A DNA stretch of 64,000 nt from Photobacterium profundum (lineage in GTDB: Bacteria; Pseudomonadota; Gammaproteobacteria; Enterobacterales; Vibrionaceae), in NCBI RefSeq assembly GCF_003026285.1, contig NZ_PYOD01000002.1, positions 186,001-250,000 on the forward strand, read 5' to 3'. Positions 9,088-17,845 of the stretch are shown piece by piece; within the stretch, counting starts at the first letter, position 1; each line of letters opens with the position of its first letter. The position numbers and the translations under genes are program-made. Below the pieces are notes generated by a model. The model did no database searches. It was not told where the DNA came from and worked only from the letters and a program-made list of their open reading frames with translations.

Positions 9088-9504
9088 ATGTCTTTTGGGG
9101 TGAGGAATCACCGCATTGCAAAATGGTCACTGGTTATGGTTTGGCTAGTTATCGTTGTCTGTTTAGGACAACGGGCTGGTTTTATATCGTCGTGCCCAAT
9201 GAGTGCTGATAACCGTTCATCTGAAACATCTATTATCAATGAAAAGACTGCCAGCTCAAAGTGGGGAGCAACAGCGAATACAAGTGATAGCAACATTGAT
9301 GGAGCAACTGACAAGCAATGTGACATGACAGATCACCTGCTTCAAGTTCATCAACACTCCTTTGAACATGCCCTCATTTTTATATCACTATTGATCGTTG
9401 TACTCGCTTGGCTGAGTACGATGCAATACCGCATTCCCGTTTTAACTGAACCCATCCCCCCTACCCGACGGCTTCATTTAACCTTGTGTGTTTTCCGAGA
9501 ATAA
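9088..9504 (+). CDS. Small membrane protein, ScsA-like by position
   Basis: A 138-residue protein with one hydrophobic segment near the N-terminus (WSLVMVWLVIVVCLG) and a second near residue 100 (HALIFISLLIVVLAWLS). Between them are two cysteines (SSCPMS and KQCDMT) and several histidines (HLLQVHQHSFEH), which would face the periplasm if the N-terminus is inside. It ends RRLHLTLCVFRE. I do not recognise a defined domain. It sits 68 bases before an ScsB-like gene, the place of scsA in the Salmonella scsABCD copper-tolerance locus, so a metal-related role is an inference. I used the ATG at 9088, which has AAAAGG upstream, rather than a TTG at 9058. Confidence 0.6.
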   Translation: MSFGVRNHRIAKWSLVMVWLVIVVCLGQRAGFISSCPMSADNRSSETSIINEKTASSKWGATANTSDSNIDGATDKQCDMTDHLLQVHQHSFEHALIFISLLIVVLAWLSTMQYRIPVLTEPIPPTRRLHLTLCVFRE

Positions 9505-9572
9505 ACCCTCAGGCATTTCTACATCTGGCAAAAGCCAACATGATTTGTTTTAGCGTTTATTGGAGATCCACC

Positions 9573-11708
9573 TTGAAAAAAATATTTAACTCTTACGTTT
9601 CACTGTTCATATTGATCAGCGCGTCGTTTCTCGCACTTTTCTCACTTACAGCCAATGCATCAGATGAAAGCACTGGTTGGTTAGTAAACCCGATGCACCC
9701 CCCGCTTGAAGTTCGCTTAATGCTTACTGGGCAAAAAGATCTTGAAGCCAAAACAGTAGAAGGCTTTTTAGAAGTCAAACTAGATACCGACTGGAAAACC
9801 TATTGGCGTTCTCCTGGTGAAGGAGGCATAGCACCAAAGGTTGATTGGGAACTATCCAATAACCTCGATACTGTAGATTGGCAATGGCCAATGCCAAAAC
9901 GCTATGAATTTTTGGGTGTTGAAACGCTTGGTTATAAAGAACACGTTATCTTTCCGATGACTTTTCATATTGATGATATGAACAAGCCTGTTTTCCTTTC
10001 GGGTAAATTGACTATGTCATCATGTACAAGCATTTGTGTTCTGACAGATTACGAGTTGGTATTGGATTTCACGCCAGCTAATTTACCGTTATCAACCAAC
10101 GCAATGCATGTCTTTAATCAAGGTATGAGCCAAGTTCCAAAGACATCACAAGCCGTGTCTCTAGACATGATTTCATGGAACCAAGCAAAGAAAGAACTTA
10201 CTGTTGTAGCAACGAATACAGCAGGCTGGAACAAGCCAGATGTATTTATTGATGGCCAATCTCAGAATGTAAAAGACACATCGTTTTTAGCCCCAAAGAT
10301 CGCCATAAACGATAATCAAATGATCGCAACAATGAGTGCATCAAGCTGGTTTGGTGATCCAGAGTTACTCAATGAAGAGATGGCTGTCACAATCAGTGAT
10401 GAGAATATGGCCGTTGAAATTTCAGCAACAGCAACCAATCAAATTGTACCGATGGCTGCCAATACCAGCCTACTCAAAATTATTGGCATCGCCTTATTAG
10501 GTGGACTGATTCTTAACATCATGCCATGTGTATTGCCCGTTTTAGGCATGAAGCTGAGTAGTGTAATATCAGCTGAAGGGCTACAAAAACGCCAAATTCG
10601 TACACAATTTTTAGCATCAGCAGCAGGTATTTTAACGTCTTTTTGGTTAATTGCAGGCTTTCTTGTAATACTAAAAGTCTCAGGTCAAGCTTTAGGCTGG
10701 GGTATCCAATTTCAAAATCCGTACTTTATTGGTGCCATGATCCTCATTACGGGTTTGTTCGCTGCAAACATGTTGGGCCTATTTGAAATTCGCTTATCAA
10801 GTAATGCGAATACATGGTTAGCAACCCGCGGTGATAACTCACATACCGGACATTTCGTTCAAGGTATGTTTGCAACCTTACTCGCCACCCCATGTAGTGC
10901 GCCTTTCTTGGGCACTGCCGTTGCGTTTGCCCTAGGCGCTAATTACATCACCCTATTTGCTATCTTTACCGCTCTGGCAGTTGGCATGGCAGCCCCTTGG
11001 TTGCTGATTGCTTTGTTCCCACGGTTGGCTCAAATAATGCCAAAACCAGGTAAATGGATGGACAAAGTAAAAACCTTGTTTGGTTTGATGATGCTTGCCA
11101 CCAGCATTTGGTTACTCTCGTTAATGACCAGTTTCTTAAGTACAGGCTTAGTTTGGTTAATCGGTCTTAGTTTAATCACACTGTTGTTATGGCGCTTAGG
11201 TAACGTAAAAGGGCGCAAGCCTGTTATCTTCACGCTCGCCTTCTTAATCTTTGGTTCTGCTGGCGGTATGATTCTAGGCAGTGTAACCGCAGATCATTGG
11301 GCAACGCCACTGCCTGCAGATCATGCTTGGGTACCGTTGCAAACAGATGAAATAGCACGTGCTGTTAGCCAAGGTAAAACCGTTTTTGTCGATGTAACTG
11401 CCGACTGGTGTATAACCTGCAAAGCCAACAAGATTGGTGTATTACTTCAAGAGCCAGTTTATTCAACGCTTGGCGAAGAGAACATGCTGTTAATGCGTGG
11501 TGATTGGACGAAGCCATCAGATTATGTAACAGGCTTCTTGCAGTCTTACGGTCGCTTTGGTGTGCCATTTAATATTGTTTATGGCCCAGGTGCACCACTA
11601 GGGATCCAATTACCTGTGATTTTAAATTCAGATGATGTATTAAATGCCATTCGTGTCGCGAGTGGTTCATCTAATACTGTGATTTCAGCTCAGGCGAATA
11701 ATAGCTAA
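9573..11708 (+). CDS. scsB: ScsB-like transmembrane thiol:disulfide reductase (DsbD superfamily)
   Basis: A 711-residue inner-membrane protein that passes electrons from cytoplasmic thioredoxin to periplasmic partners. In order: signal peptide (VSLFILISASFLALFSLTANAS), a periplasmic ScsB-type domain (WLVNPMHPPLEVRL; Cys pair in SSCTSICVLTD), an eight-helix CcdA-like core with Cys in NIMPCVLPVLGMK and ATPCSAPFLGTA, and a C-terminal thioredoxin fold with DWCITCKANK. The N-terminal domain follows the ScsB pattern, not classical DsbD. I start at TTG 9573 (GGAG at 9562-9565, then a normal signal peptide); ATG 9540 is the alternative. scsD follows after 10 bases. There is no scsC between them. Confidence 0.86.
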   Translation: MKKIFNSYVSLFILISASFLALFSLTANASDESTGWLVNPMHPPLEVRLMLTGQKDLEAKTVEGFLEVKLDTDWKTYWRSPGEGGIAPKVDWELSNNLDTVDWQWPMPKRYEFLGVETLGYKEHVIFPMTFHIDDMNKPVFLSGKLTMSSCTSICVLTDYELVLDFTPANLPLSTNAMHVFNQGMSQVPKTSQAVSLDMISWNQAKKELTVVATNTAGWNKPDVFIDGQSQNVKDTSFLAPKIAINDNQMIATMSASSWFGDPELLNEEMAVTISDENMAVEISATATNQIVPMAANTSLLKIIGIALLGGLILNIMPCVLPVLGMKLSSVISAEGLQKRQIRTQFLASAAGILTSFWLIAGFLVILKVSGQALGWGIQFQNPYFIGAMILITGLFAANMLGLFEIRLSSNANTWLATRGDNSHTGHFVQGMFATLLATPCSAPFLGTAVAFALGANYITLFAIFTALAVGMAAPWLLIALFPRLAQIMPKPGKWMDKVKTLFGLMMLATSIWLLSLMTSFLSTGLVWLIGLSLITLLLWRLGNVKGRKPVIFTLAFLIFGSAGGMILGSVTADHWATPLPADHAWVPLQTDEIARAVSQGKTVFVDVTADWCITCKANKIGVLLQEPVYSTLGEENMLLMRGDWTKPSDYVTGFLQSYGRFGVPFNIVYGPGAPLGIQLPVILNSDDVLNAIRVASGSSNTVISAQANNS

Positions 11709-11718
11709 AGGTGAATAC

Positions 11719-12288
11719 ATGTCAGAATTGAACGGAAAAACATCACCTAAAATATCTCAGAAAAAAACTGAGAATAAAGACAAGAAAAAGAAAGCGAAAG
11801 GAATACGCCACTGGCTAAAAGAAGCTGTTATGTTTATTGCTATATTGACTATTTTCAGTACAGGACTAGACATTTGGCGCAGTGGAGACATGCCATCAAA
11901 TGAAGTACCAGAACTGATAACTCAAACCATTAACGATGAAACTATCGATTTAAAAGCGATGAGTTACGAGAAGCCAGTATTGCTGTATTTCTGGGCTACG
12001 TGGTGCCCGGCATGTAAATTTGTTTCCCCCACCGTAAACTGGATGAGTGATCATTTTAATGTAGTATCCGTCGCCATAACATCGGGTGATAATCGGCGAA
12101 TAAATGCATTTATGGATAACAGTGACTATACCTTTCCTGTTATCAACGATGATAAAGGAAACATAAGCCGATCTTGGGGAGTATCAGCAACGCCAAGTAT
12201 CGTTATCATTAAAGACGGTGAAATATCATTCATCACAACAGGGGTGTCGACACCACCAGGATTGTGGTTACGGATGTTGTTTGCTTAG
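11719..12288 (+). CDS. scsD: ScsD-like membrane-anchored thioredoxin-fold protein
   Basis: A 189-residue protein with a lysine-rich cytoplasmic start (residues 1-35), one membrane anchor (AVMFIAILTIFSTGLDIW, about 37-55) and a periplasmic thioredoxin fold with the redox motif WATWCPACKFVSPTV and the cis-proline segment SWGVSATPSIVII. ScsD proteins work with ScsB to handle disulfides under copper stress. It begins 10 bases after scsB with AAAGGTG ahead of the ATG, so the two are cotranscribed. It is followed by a terminator. Confidence 0.84.
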   Translation: MSELNGKTSPKISQKKTENKDKKKKAKGIRHWLKEAVMFIAILTIFSTGLDIWRSGDMPSNEVPELITQTINDETIDLKAMSYEKPVLLYFWATWCPACKFVSPTVNWMSDHFNVVSVAITSGDNRRINAFMDNSDYTFPVINDDKGNISRSWGVSATPSIVIIKDGEISFITTGVSTPPGLWLRMLFA

Positions 12289-12323
12289 GTTTTATTGACG
12301 AAGAGCGATAGTTCTTAATATGG

Positions 12324-12364
12324 AAACACCCGGTAAACGTATAGTTGATCGGGTGTTTTTTATA
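12324..12364 (+). terminator. Rho-independent terminator of the scs genes
   Basis: Stem AAACACCCG/CGGGTGTTT (12324-12332 with 12350-12358) followed by a run of T. Confidence 0.8.
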
Positions 12365-12418
12365 GCGAATCAGATAACTAGTCATGAATAAGTATTAGGT
12401 AACTATATCCTCGACTAT

Positions 12419-12937
12419 TCACTCCCAATCCCAGTGACGACCTTCATGCTCTTGAGACGGTATCATACGATAACCGCTAATATTTTGGTGCTGAACATTT
12501 TGCATCGCTTTATGAAACTGCTTACGATCTAAATGAATCAAATTTTCATGGTCACCTGATTCTAAATAAATCTCATCTTGCTCTAACAACATATCATCAA
12601 TCAGCATACCCACTTGGTATGCTTGACCCAATGTAGGGACAGCACCTGGTTCGCAATCTTGGAAAACATTCGATAGCTCATGCTCACTAACAAGTAAATA
12701 CTGCTTACCAGTCATGCGGTTAATCTTGTCGATCATTACTCGACGATTTGAAGGAACAACTGCCATCAAATATTCGTTATTCTGATCAATTAGCATAACC
12801 GCCTTTGCGACTTGTGTTGTAGGCACATGCGCTGAAACAGCAGAGCTAAAAGACGTATCAGTATGACGATGATGTGTAAGGCTAAAATCAATATTACGAC
12901 TATTGAGAAATTGCCCGATAGAGATTGCCATGGCCAT
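12419..12937 (-). CDS. YbaK/ProX-family aminoacyl-tRNA deacylase-like protein
   Basis: A 172-residue cytoplasmic protein of the YbaK/aminoacyl-tRNA editing superfamily, whose members free tRNA from wrong amino acids. Visible family pattern: FLNSRNIDFSLTHHRH at the start, VAKAVMLIDQNNEYLMAVVPSNRRV (the conserved Lys in VAKAV is the usual catalytic residue), LGQAYQVGMLIDDMLLEQDEIYLESGDHENLIHLDRKQF. The start has a strong AGGAGGTAATC. The specific tRNA substrate cannot be told from sequence. It stands alone, convergent to the scs genes. Confidence 0.82.
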   Translation of the reverse strand: MAMAISIGQFLNSRNIDFSLTHHRHTDTSFSSAVSAHVPTTQVAKAVMLIDQNNEYLMAVVPSNRRVMIDKINRMTGKQYLLVSEHELSNVFQDCEPGAVPTLGQAYQVGMLIDDMLLEQDEIYLESGDHENLIHLDRKQFHKAMQNVQHQNISGYRMIPSQEHEGRHWDWE

Positions 12938-13111
12938 GATTACCTCCTCAGAATATATACTGGCGCTATTTACCTTGCTTAATTGATGCCAAGATAATTA
13001 GTGATGCTCAGTGTTCTGGTCACAGGAAAAGTATGGAGGCTGAGCCGCTTTTTCGCGAGTTAATTATCCAATATTAAGATTTGGTTTTATCAGAATCACG
13101 TTCTATATAAG

Positions 13112-13618
13112 TTAGTTAATACGCCGTATTTGCCAAAACTTACGGCTCCAGTACGGATTATCTAATCGAGAGATCATAACCCCTCGCGATGTAGATGCAT
13201 GTAAAAACTCAGAGTCCCCCAAATAGATACCTACATGCCGTGTTGTATATCCGGTCTTAAAAAAGACTAGGTCACCTTCTTTTGCATTCGCGACAGCAAC
13301 ATAGTGACCCAGTTTTACCTGCTCTGAGGTTGTACGAGGTAACATCTTTTCATACACAGAAGAATACCCGACCTGTACAAATGCAGAACAATCAATCCCA
13401 CGTTTACTATTGCCACCTAGCCTATATGGTGTGCCTTTCCAAACATCATAAACATTCGTAAAATCAATGTCATTGGCATCAACTTTAGCCGTGTGTTTTG
13501 CCATAACAGAATCGAGTTCAGATGTTGATATATCAGCTTTTGTTGTTTCAGACGAAGAACACCCCACGATCATGTTCAGCATCATGCCTATAAATATTGT
13601 GTAATAGCGACTCTTCAC
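13112..13618 (-). CDS. nlpC: NlpC/P60 family lipoprotein peptidoglycan hydrolase
   Basis: A 168-residue lipoprotein: signal peptide ending in MIVGC (lipidated Cys20), then an NlpC/P60 cysteine-peptidase domain with the catalytic Cys77 in GIDCSAFVQ, His128 in TRHVGIYLG and His140 in FLHAS. Such enzymes cut D-glutamyl-meso-diaminopimelate links in cell-wall peptides. The start is a GTG at 13618. Sequence and length fit enterobacterial NlpC. It is monocistronic. Confidence 0.88.
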   Translation of the reverse strand: MKSRYYTIFIGMMLNMIVGCSSSETTKADISTSELDSVMAKHTAKVDANDIDFTNVYDVWKGTPYRLGGNSKRGIDCSAFVQVGYSSVYEKMLPRTTSEQVKLGHYVAVANAKEGDLVFFKTGYTTRHVGIYLGDSEFLHASTSRGVMISRLDNPYWSRKFWQIRRIN

Positions 13619-13757
13619 GATTTATCCCAAACCTTTAAAGTAAAATCTCGTCGTGCATAATTATTATTTTAAGCATCTCTTTTATGAGTGGTATTATGGA
13701 GTAAATTGACCATTAGTACTATCAATAACACTCTATTCATCAAGATGGTAGGCATGT

Positions 13758-14237
13758 ATGACGACTGTCACTTTACGCCCATATAACCTCACGGATACAG
13801 AAAGATTAGCCCATATATATACACAAGCAGCATTGATTTTGGGTAAAACACAGTACACCAAACATCAAGTACAGATGTGGGCAGATTACCCTATTCAGTA
13901 TTTTGATGAATTTAAAGCCATGCTCGCAAATGGACATACCTATGTAGCAATATCTAGTTGCGGTGAGATCCTCGGATTCGGTCAGCTTTGCCCAACAGAC
14001 TACGTCACTTTACTGTATGTGTTACCGGAATATTCACGTGCAGGAGTTGGAACAACGATCTATAAACAACTAGAAGATATCGCACAAGATAATCAACAAA
14101 AATGTTTAAGCGTCACTGCGAGTAAAATATCTAAAGGGTTATTCGAGAAACTGGGGTTTGAAGTCATAGATACTGAAATATCACTAAGAAATGGCATTGA
14201 ATTTGAACGCTACAACATGGTTAAAATATTCATATAG
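13758..14237 (+). CDS. GNAT-family N-acetyltransferase
   Basis: A 159-residue protein with the GNAT fold: VTLRPYNLTDTERLAHIY at the start, central strand GEILGFGQLCPTDYVTLLYVLPEYSRAGVGTTIYKQLE, which contains the acetyl-CoA loop (Q/R-x-x-G-x-G as SRAGVGT), and EKLGFEVIDTEIS at the end. The substrate is unknown. The ATG has GGTAGGC just upstream. Neighbours give no clue. Confidence 0.8.
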   Translation: MTTVTLRPYNLTDTERLAHIYTQAALILGKTQYTKHQVQMWADYPIQYFDEFKAMLANGHTYVAISSCGEILGFGQLCPTDYVTLLYVLPEYSRAGVGTTIYKQLEDIAQDNQQKCLSVTASKISKGLFEKLGFEVIDTEISLRNGIEFERYNMVKIFI

Positions 14238-14607
14238 GTTCTACTGAAATTCAGCACGAAAAAACCTATCAGCTTTACTTTTGCAGACAGCCTCGGCGAT
14301 ACTCTAGCCATCGCTAAAGTTGCGATGATTAATTAAGCCATTCATCTGGTCATTAAGGTCATTTTTAGGGTGAGTTAACCTGTACCCTAGAGTAGAAACA
14401 CTAACTCGCTCATATACCACTCAAAAAAAACTGATTTATTATGCGAGCCACCTCATCGCTAGCTATCTAATCGAATACCATTCATAATGTCGTATGTTTT
14501 TGAAACGATAGTTTGCTATTAATCAATATCTGAAATAAATAATTAATAACTGCCGTTTTTCTACACCAATTTTGAATTTAGTTTTGATTTGTTGTATTTT
14601 TGTGAAA
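14238..14607. other. Intergenic region before plsC
   Basis: No gene, RNA or clear terminator was recognised; the DNA is AT-rich with poly-A and poly-T tracts. Confidence 0.4.
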
Positions 14608-14636
14608 TTGAGTCAATCGCTTTTTAGACCTATTCT
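14608..14636 (+). promoter_or_regulatory. Sigma-70-type promoter for the plsC-like gene
   Basis: TTGAGT (14608-14613), 17-bp spacer, TATTCT (14631-14636), preceded by T-rich DNA that could act as an UP element. It lies about 75 bases before the GTG start. Confidence 0.55.
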
Positions 14637-14710
14637 GTAAAGTAGAACGTTTGAGTGACATTTATCATTCACGACATATCGAAGCAACTGTTTGATACAA
14701 AGGAGTTTTT

Positions 14711-15460
14711 GTGCTTTCTTTCATCCGCCTATTTACTGCGGCAATCTTTATTATTTTCATGACACTTTTTGCTTTGGTTTATTGCATATTTAGCCCACGC
14801 AATCCAAAGCATGTGTATTTCTTTTGCCGTTGGTTTAATCTATTACAGAAAATTGTTGGAGTACGTGTTGAAACACGTGGCTTAAAAAACGCTGAGAATG
14901 TAGGCAACAGTGTTTACATTTCTAACCACCAAAGTATATTCGATTTTGTGACTGATCCTGGCATGTTAAGACCACGAACAGTATCAATTGGGAAAAAAAG
15001 CCTATTGTGGGTTCCTTTCTTTGGTCAGCTATATTGGATCACAGGTAATATTCTGCTCGATCGTGAAAACAAATCGAAAGCACGAAATACTATACAACAA
15101 GTCGCTGAAGCTATTCGTAACCGTAACCTATCGGTGTGGATGTACCCTGAAGGCACACGTAGCAAAGGTAGAGGCTTACTGCCTTTTAAAACAGGGGCAT
15201 TTCGCATGGCGATTGAAGCTGGCGTGCCAATTGTGCCAATGTGTACCAGTACAACACATAACAAAATAGACTTAAATCGTCGTGACAACGGCATTGCAAT
15301 TACAGAAATGTTAGCGCCTATTGATGTCACACAGTTTAAAAATGCACGAGAGTTAGCAGACCACTGTCACGCACTTATGGCTGAGAAAATTGCAGAATTA
15401 GATGTTGAAGTCGAACGATTTGCAATGAGTAAAGTAGAAGTACCTGCAAAAACAAATTAA
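14711..15460 (+). CDS. plsC: 1-acyl-sn-glycerol-3-phosphate acyltransferase (PlsC family)
   Basis: A 249-residue membrane enzyme that acylates lysophosphatidic acid to phosphatidic acid. It has an N-terminal hydrophobic anchor (FTAAIFIIFMTLFALVYCIF), the catalytic NHxxxxD motif (SNHQSIFDF, His73 and Asp78), the glycerolipid-binding FPEGTRS-type motif (MYPEGTRSKG) and the VPIVPM block. The start is GTG at 14711 with AAGGAG upstream. The genome may have more than one PlsC; this one is monocistronic with its own promoter and terminator. Confidence 0.9.
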   Translation: MLSFIRLFTAAIFIIFMTLFALVYCIFSPRNPKHVYFFCRWFNLLQKIVGVRVETRGLKNAENVGNSVYISNHQSIFDFVTDPGMLRPRTVSIGKKSLLWVPFFGQLYWITGNILLDRENKSKARNTIQQVAEAIRNRNLSVWMYPEGTRSKGRGLLPFKTGAFRMAIEAGVPIVPMCTSTTHNKIDLNRRDNGIAITEMLAPIDVTQFKNARELADHCHALMAEKIAELDVEVERFAMSKVEVPAKTN

Positions 15461-15483
15461 TTTAACGCTTCATACACATATAT

Positions 15484-15516
15484 AAAAAAGAGCACCTTCG
15501 AGGTGCTCTTTTTGTT
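15484..15516 (+). terminator. Rho-independent terminator after plsC
   Basis: AAAGAGCACCT/AGGTGCTCTTT stem with a TCG loop and T run. A-runs on the other side mean it may also stop the convergent hydrolase transcript. Confidence 0.85.
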
Positions 15517-15542
15517 TCTAGCACTGTCCCGTCCTGAGATAA

Positions 15543-16400
15543 CTAAGCACTTTGAGTTATTTTATCAAACGCCGCGAGCAAAGGAGAGCTTTTCAAAATA
15601 CGACCATGCCCTAGCCCTTCTGTCGAAAACAACTGTACATGCTGCATTTCACTGGCTTTTTGTGACTGTGCAAAAGAAGCAAACTTATCTGCTTTGTCAT
15701 GCACAATAATTGCTGATGATTGGCGACTTTCCAGACGAACAAAAGGGTTAATAGAATCAAATGGGCATTGATATTCAACAGCAATATCATCAATCAGCTC
15801 ATTGAATAACTTACTTGAATACCCAGAACGCTCAACCATAGTGACTAAATTTTCCGCGTAATTCAGCACTGGCGCTACAAGTAAAACAGGTTTACCTTCT
15901 AAGGCGCTATGTCGGCTTTCTAAAATCATCGCGCCCCCCATGCTGTGTGCAACCACACCCGCAATAGGTTCTTCTAACGCATCCAGTACGCCATCAAATG
16001 CTTTTATAAAGCCCGGTAAATGGCCATAGATACCTTCACTTTGACCATGAGCAGGATTATCGAAAGCAATGGCCGTATAGCCAGATGCTGCAATGTGTTC
16101 CATTAAAGGAAAGAACTGACTCGCCGAACCAGACCAGCCATGTCCAAGCACCCATATAGGGCCAGAACCTAGCTGATAAGTCATCATTTTACCTTCAGAT
16201 GTTTCTACCAGTTTCTTAAGTAGCTTCTCAGGTAAAGAGCTTGGTTGACGGCTACGAACTGGCGTCAGCAAAATCTTTCTAGCTGTTTTTTTAGCGTGTT
16301 TTGGGGCAAGCACATGATGCAAACGCGTTGTCATGTTTACCATGTTTTTACGTACATTAAAGCGCTTACTTTGACTAAAATAAATTTTGCTGCTCATCAT
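15543..16400 (-). CDS. Alpha/beta hydrolase (lysophospholipase/esterase-like)
   Basis: A 285-residue serine hydrolase: oxyanion region PIWVLGHGWSGSASQF, nucleophile elbow VAHSMGGAM, and a late catalytic-type His in STEGLGHGRILKS. The N-terminal 70 residues are basic (LAPKHAKKTARKILLTP) and not obviously a signal peptide. Substrate unknown. Two adjacent ATGs (16400 and 16397) follow a GGAG; I list the first. The upstream region carries an operator-like site identical in core to one before the neighbouring TetR gene, so it is probably the TetR target. Confidence 0.8.
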   Translation of the reverse strand: MMSSKIYFSQSKRFNVRKNMVNMTTRLHHVLAPKHAKKTARKILLTPVRSRQPSSLPEKLLKKLVETSEGKMMTYQLGSGPIWVLGHGWSGSASQFFPLMEHIAASGYTAIAFDNPAHGQSEGIYGHLPGFIKAFDGVLDALEEPIAGVVAHSMGGAMILESRHSALEGKPVLLVAPVLNYAENLVTMVERSGYSSKLFNELIDDIAVEYQCPFDSINPFVRLESRQSSAIIVHDKADKFASFAQSQKASEMQHVQLFSTEGLGHGRILKSSPLLAAFDKITQSA

Positions 16401-16412
16401 TTTCTCCACAAT

Positions 16413-16426
16413 AGAACGAACGTGCT
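16413..16426. promoter_or_regulatory. Putative TetR operator upstream of the hydrolase gene
   Basis: AGAACGAACGTGCT. On the opposite strand the site before the TetR gene reads AGAACGTTCGTGCT, identical except for the two or three central bases. It lies 13 bases before the hydrolase start. Confidence 0.6.
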
Positions 16427-16470
16427 TTTTTATTATAAATAATGAAATAAAGACGACAGAAATACCGAGT

Positions 16471-17064
16471 TTACTTAGCTCGCCATTCTGCTAATAAGTC
16501 TTCAATTCCTAACCAAAATCTGTCTCGCTCAGGGGTTTCTAACGCTAACGATAGAAACAGATGGCTGCTTAAGTAAATACCGTATAGACGGTATACCGAT
16601 TGCCACGCATCCAGATCAGCTTTTAGCTCACCACTTTGCTTCCCTTTTTCTATTTGATGGCAAAGATAATCTAACCAACGTCGCGTAATCTTGTCTAAGG
16701 TCGTTTGAATAATCTCATTGCCTTGTCTACCCTCTTTACGCGCATCGAGAAACATGCAACTACCTTGAAATGATTGATTCCAACTTAGCCAATTTGTTAG
16801 CAGTAATCGTAGTTTCTTTTCAACATTATCTGGTTCAGCCAACCTTGCAGGTTGAATAACATGCAACGAGAAATAATCACCCGCATATTCCAGTACGGCA
16901 ACCTGCAAATTTTCTTTTGAATTGAAATGTGCGAATAACCCACTTTTTGACATACCAGACGCTTTCGCCAATAGCCCTATCGTCAAACTGTCTAAGCCAT
17001 CCTTACTTGCTAATTCAAAAGCTGTACTCAGTATATGTTCGCGTGTAATTCGACCTTTACTCAT
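16471..17064 (-). CDS. TetR-family transcriptional regulator
   Basis: A 197-residue repressor-type protein with the N-terminal TetR helix-turn-helix (ITREHILSTAFELASKDGLDSLTIGLLAKASGMSKSGLFAHF, residues about 5-50) and an all-helical ligand domain. The ATG at 17064 follows GAGAA; a TTG at 17067 adds one residue. It lies 70 bases upstream of the hydrolase in the same direction, and both genes have the same candidate operator in front, suggesting autoregulation and local control. The inducer is unknown. Confidence 0.88.
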   Translation of the reverse strand: MSKGRITREHILSTAFELASKDGLDSLTIGLLAKASGMSKSGLFAHFNSKENLQVAVLEYAGDYFSLHVIQPARLAEPDNVEKKLRLLLTNWLSWNQSFQGSCMFLDARKEGRQGNEIIQTTLDKITRRWLDYLCHQIEKGKQSGELKADLDAWQSVYRLYGIYLSSHLFLSLALETPERDRFWLGIEDLLAEWRAK

Positions 17065-17107
17065 CAATTCTCAATTTTATCGTCACATGTTAACCTTATG
17101 TGAATTT

Positions 17108-17121
17108 AGCACGAACGTTCT
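17108..17121. promoter_or_regulatory. Putative TetR operator upstream of its own gene
   Basis: AGCACGAACGTTCT, an imperfect palindrome with the core GAACGTTC. It is the inverted twin of the site at 16413-16426 and lies 44 bases before the TetR start. Confidence 0.6.
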
Positions 17122-17225
17122 TTTTTGCAACCCTTAATTTATAAGCATGAGTCATTGCCAATCGCATTCTGATATAAAATAAATAATAACAGCAAAATTC
17201 GTTACTATCTTCTTCAGACCTATAT

Positions 17226-17245
17226 CTTGAGGTTACTTGAGTATA
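17226..17245 (+). repeat. Dispersed repeat, copy 2 (single arm)
   Basis: CTTGAGGTTACTTGAGTATA, 18 of 20 bases as in the copy at 8897. It is followed by a small CCAGT/ACTGG hairpin (17258-17271) and T run that could end a transcript. Confidence 0.65.
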
Positions 17246-17302
17246 TAAGCAAAATGCCAGTCATAAACTGGCATTTTTATATGTTCTAGTTCGTCGTAAC
17301 GA

Positions 17303-17653
17303 TTAGCCACGCTTTTGTTGTAGGTAAGTACGACCTACAACTTGGTATGTATCTTTATGCTTAATTTCAAACATAATATAGAAGAACCATGCAACAAATT
17401 TTAGCATTTCATCGCCATCATTCATTACCCATTCAACATACTCTTCTTCTTCACCTTCATCATTTTCTTGGGTGAAAACGTGATAAATACGCTTTTCATT
17501 ATCAATTTCAGCTAACTGGAATTGACCCGTCAATGATACAGCGGCATCAACGACTTCCTGCTCTTCACTGGCTTTAAGTGTTTCAAGTACTTCAGGTAGC
17601 GTTTCTTTTTGGCATAGATCTTTTACTAGTGTTTCAAATTCTTCTTGTTGCAT
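17303..17653 (-). CDS. Conserved-looking acidic small protein, function unknown
   Basis: A 116-residue soluble protein, strongly acidic (TQENDEGEEEEYVEWVMNDGDE) with one aromatic-rich hydrophobic stretch (MLKFVAWFFYIMFEI). I do not recognise the family. The ATG is preceded by a weak site. It is first in a run of three minus-strand small genes separated by repeats and hairpins, not an evident operon. Confidence 0.6.
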   Translation of the reverse strand: MQQEEFETLVKDLCQKETLPEVLETLKASEEQEVVDAAVSLTGQFQLAEIDNEKRIYHVFTQENDEGEEEEYVEWVMNDGDEMLKFVAWFFYIMFEIKHKDTYQVVGRTYLQQKRG

Positions 17654-17707
17654 GATTCTTCAACTCGATAGTCTAATGCCAATATTGTATCAGTAAGTCT
17701 TCTAAAA

Positions 17708-17778
17708 TTTCACCCTGATTATAGGGTGTTTCACCCTGATTATAGGGTGTTTCACCCTGATTATAGGGTGTTTCACCC
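17708..17778. repeat. Three tandem 21-bp hairpin units
   Basis: Three perfect copies of a 21-bp unit (17708-17728, 17729-17749, 17750-17770) and a fourth partial one (TTTCACCC). Each unit contains the inverted repeat CACCCTGATTATAGGGTG (6-bp stem, 6-base loop). The array lies between two minus-strand genes, before the start of the 17303-17653 gene. Confidence 0.9.
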
Positions 17779-17845
17779 ACAGTTTACCTTCCCCGAAAAG
17801 AATAAGGTAAAATGCATGCTTATTAAGCTAGATGATTCGTTATGG

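Noticed and set aside
15025..15330. Minus-strand open frame within plsC
   Set aside because: It is antisense to the conserved acyltransferase motifs and has no recognisable features.
17708..17778. Tandem repeats as a CRISPR array
   Set aside because: The 21-bp units abut directly with no variable spacers, and there are no cas genes.
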